A stretch of DNA of 64,000 nt from Streptomyces chrestomyceticus JCM 4735 (GTDB taxonomy: Bacteria; Actinomycetota; Actinomycetes; Streptomycetales; Streptomycetaceae): contig NZ_BHZC01000001.1 in NCBI RefSeq assembly GCF_003865135.1, forward strand, positions 1,364,001 to 1,428,000, written 5' to 3'. This document shows positions 62,931 to 64,000 of the stretch, one piece after another. The position numbers and the translations under genes are program-made. Every line of letters starts with the position of its first letter. Within the stretch, counting starts at the first letter, position 1. Below the pieces are notes generated by a model that was not told the origin of the DNA, did no database searches, and saw nothing but the letters and a program-made list of their open reading frames with translations.

Positions 62931-63683
62931 ATGGAACCGGGCATCGTCACGAACGTCAGCGGCGGCACAGCGACCGTCACCCTCAGCCACCCCGCCAAGC
63001 GCAACGCCATGACGACGGAGATGTGGCGGGAGGTGCCGCCGCTGCTGGAGCGGCTGGCGGCGGACCGTGCCGTGCGGGTGCTGGTGCTGACCGGGGCGGG
63101 CGGCACGTTCTGCGCCGGCGCGGACATCGGGTCGCTGCGCGGGTCGGCGGGGGCGGAGAAGGGGCTGGCGACGGCTGCGGAGGAGGCGCTCGCGGCGTTC
63201 CCGAAGCCGACGCTGGCGGCGATACGCGGGTACTGCGTGGGTGGCGGCTGTCAACTGGCGGCCGCGTGCGACCTGCGGTTCGCGGAGGAGGGTGCCCTGT
63301 TCGGGGTGACGCCCGCGAAGCTGGGGATCGTCTACCCGGCGTCCGCGACCCGGCGGCTGGTGCGTCTGGTGGGCCCGTCGGCCGCCAAGTACCTGCTGTT
63401 CTCGGGCGAGTTGATCGACTGTGCGCGGGCGCTGCGGACCGGGCTGCTGGACGAGGTGCTGCCCGAGGGCGGGCTGGACAAGCGGGTGGCGGACTTCACC
63501 GCCGTACTGGCGAGCCGGTCGCAACTGACGCAGGCCGCGGCGAAGGAGTTCGCGGACGGTCCCGCCGACGCGGAGCGGGTGGCCCACTGGGAGGCGCAGG
63601 CAGGTGAAAGCGGCGACACCGCGGAGGGTGTCGCCGCTTTCCTCGAACGCCGGACGCCGCGTTTCACCTGGACGGCTCGGTGA
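62931..63683 (+). CDS. enoyl-CoA hydratase/isomerase family protein
   Basis: 250 residues. Crotonase fold: TVTLSHPAKRNAMTTEMW, oxyanion-hole segments FCAGADIGSLRG and AIRGYCVGGGCQLAAACDLR, LFGVTPAKLGIVYPASATRR with the Glu usual in hydratases replaced in part, and the C-terminal EGVAAFLERRTPRF. The exact substrate cannot be told. A TAATAT -10 hexamer (62918-62923) ends seven bases before the ATG and no Shine-Dalgarno exists, so the mRNA is probably leaderless. A perfect 15-bp hairpin lies inside the 3' end of the coding region (63606-63641). Confidence 0.88.
   Translation: MEPGIVTNVSGGTATVTLSHPAKRNAMTTEMWREVPPLLERLAADRAVRVLVLTGAGGTFCAGADIGSLRGSAGAEKGLATAAEEALAAFPKPTLAAIRGYCVGGGCQLAAACDLRFAEEGALFGVTPAKLGIVYPASATRRLVRLVGPSAAKYLLFSGELIDCARALRTGLLDEVLPEGGLDKRVADFTAVLASRSQLTQAAAKEFADGPADAERVAHWEAQAGESGDTAEGVAAFLERRTPRFTWTAR
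63606..63641. other. perfect intragenic hairpin in the enoyl-CoA hydratase gene
   Basis: A 15-bp perfect stem (63606-63620 with 63627-63641) with a six-base loop, coding for the segment ESGDTAEGVAAF, 42 bases before the stop codon. It could stabilise the mRNA 3' end or act as the terminator of the gene itself. The encoded residues match the family, so it may be chance. Confidence 0.4.
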
Positions 63684-63704
63684 TACGGGCCACGGGGAGA
63701 CGGG

Positions 63705-64000
63705 TCATCCCACCTCGCCGTCCGTCTTGAGCGTCAGACGCACGTTCGTGTCGGCCGTGCCGTTGTTGGTGACGCAGGCGGTGTAGTCGCCGGCGCCCGG
63801 CCAGCCGGCCCAGGTGTCGCGCAGTTCCGCGCCGTAGGCGGTGACCAGGCCGGGCGAGCCGGTGCCCGGTACGGTCGCGCCCTGGTACTGGAGCTTGAAC
63901 TTCGCGCCCTGGCCGGTGGCCTTGCCGTCCGCCCGTACGGTGTGCTGGGCGGACTGCTGCACGCAACGCTGCTCCCCCGGACGCAGCGTCCCGCCGTAGA
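63705..64000 (-). CDS. C-terminal part of a protein of unknown function (partial)
   Basis: The frame runs off the window edge, so the 5' part is missing. About 98 residues are visible: YGGTLRPGEQRCVQQSAQHT, KFKLQYQGATVPGTG, TWAGWPGAGDYTACVTNNG, VRLTLKTDGEVG. Two Cys and a beta-rich pattern suggest a secreted, disulphide-bonded domain. I do not recognise the family. Convergent with the enoyl-CoA hydratase gene, 21 bases away. Confidence 0.6.
   Translation of the reverse strand, partial: YGGTLRPGEQRCVQQSAQHTVRADGKATGQGAKFKLQYQGATVPGTGSPGLVTAYGAELRDTWAGWPGAGDYTACVTNNGTADTNVRLTLKTDGEVG

Overview
The window is actinobacterial chromosomal DNA, almost certainly Streptomyces. It has very high G+C with strong third-position G/C bias, many GTG starts, four-base stop/start overlaps (ATGA, GTGA), a conservon, a whiJ-like regulator set, a mycosin-type protease and a hopanoid operon. 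I see no phage, insertion sequence, rRNA or CRISPR array. The only RNA gene found is an initiator tRNA.

Layout. 1-4.5 kb: the end of an amidohydrolase, a Gfo/Idh-type oxidoreductase and an acyl-CoA dehydrogenase-like enzyme around an AT-rich operator-like dyad. 4.5-8.7 kb: a conservon (cvnA-B-C-D) plus a GAF-domain gene. 9-10.1 kb: a deazaflavin-dependent reductase and a MerR regulator behind a MerR-type promoter. 10-23.4 kb: an island of secreted proteins. It holds two S1-type proteins with degenerate catalytic triads, an intact S1-type protease, a secreted EEP-fold nuclease/phosphatase, a lytic transglycosylase and a 1196-residue ALF-repeat protein whose C-terminal domain looks like a barnase/RNase Sa-type ribonuclease. 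23.5-24.7 kb: facing that gene across a shared terminator, a protein ending in a barstar domain, the likely immunity partner. 25-36.6 kb: an MBL-fold hydrolase, a membrane protein, an FAD oxidoreductase, a whiJ-like regulatory set (XRE, DUF397, ATP-binding protein) with a DUF574 methyltransferase, an SGNH hydrolase, a tyrosine phosphatase, a deformylase, an ArsR-type regulator with a double palindromic operator, and a mycosin-like protease.

36.7-49.7 kb: the hopanoid operon, read leftward: hpnC, hpnD, hpnE, a polyprenyl synthase, shc, hpnG, hpnH, ispG, dxs and an hpnO-like aminotransferase. It joins MEP-pathway supply (dxs, ispG) to prenyl elongation, squalene formation (HpnC/D/E), cyclisation (Shc) and C35 side-chain building (HpnH, HpnG, HpnO). 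50-57.1 kb: a leftward cluster for a phospho-polyol or cell-surface polymer: a DUF5941/CDP-alcohol transferase, a cytidylyltransferase-like enzyme, an sn-glycerol-1-phosphate dehydrogenase-like enzyme, a second CDP-alcohol transferase, a family 2 glycosyltransferase and a two-part ABC exporter. 57.1-64 kb: a G-rich non-coding stretch with a duplicated 70-bp element, a CDF transporter, idi, an RsbW-like protein, an HdeD-like protein, tRNA-fMet, an ABC-F ATPase, an enoyl-CoA hydratase and a partial gene.

Four conserved genes (cvnC, the lytic transglycosylase, the CDP-alcohol transferase and the second RsbW-like gene) each look broken by one missing base in a run of four or five G/C. This pattern points to homopolymer errors in the assembly rather than four real pseudogenes. 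The most interesting biology is the secreted RNase-like toxin with its convergent barstar-type partner (19.8-24.7 kb).
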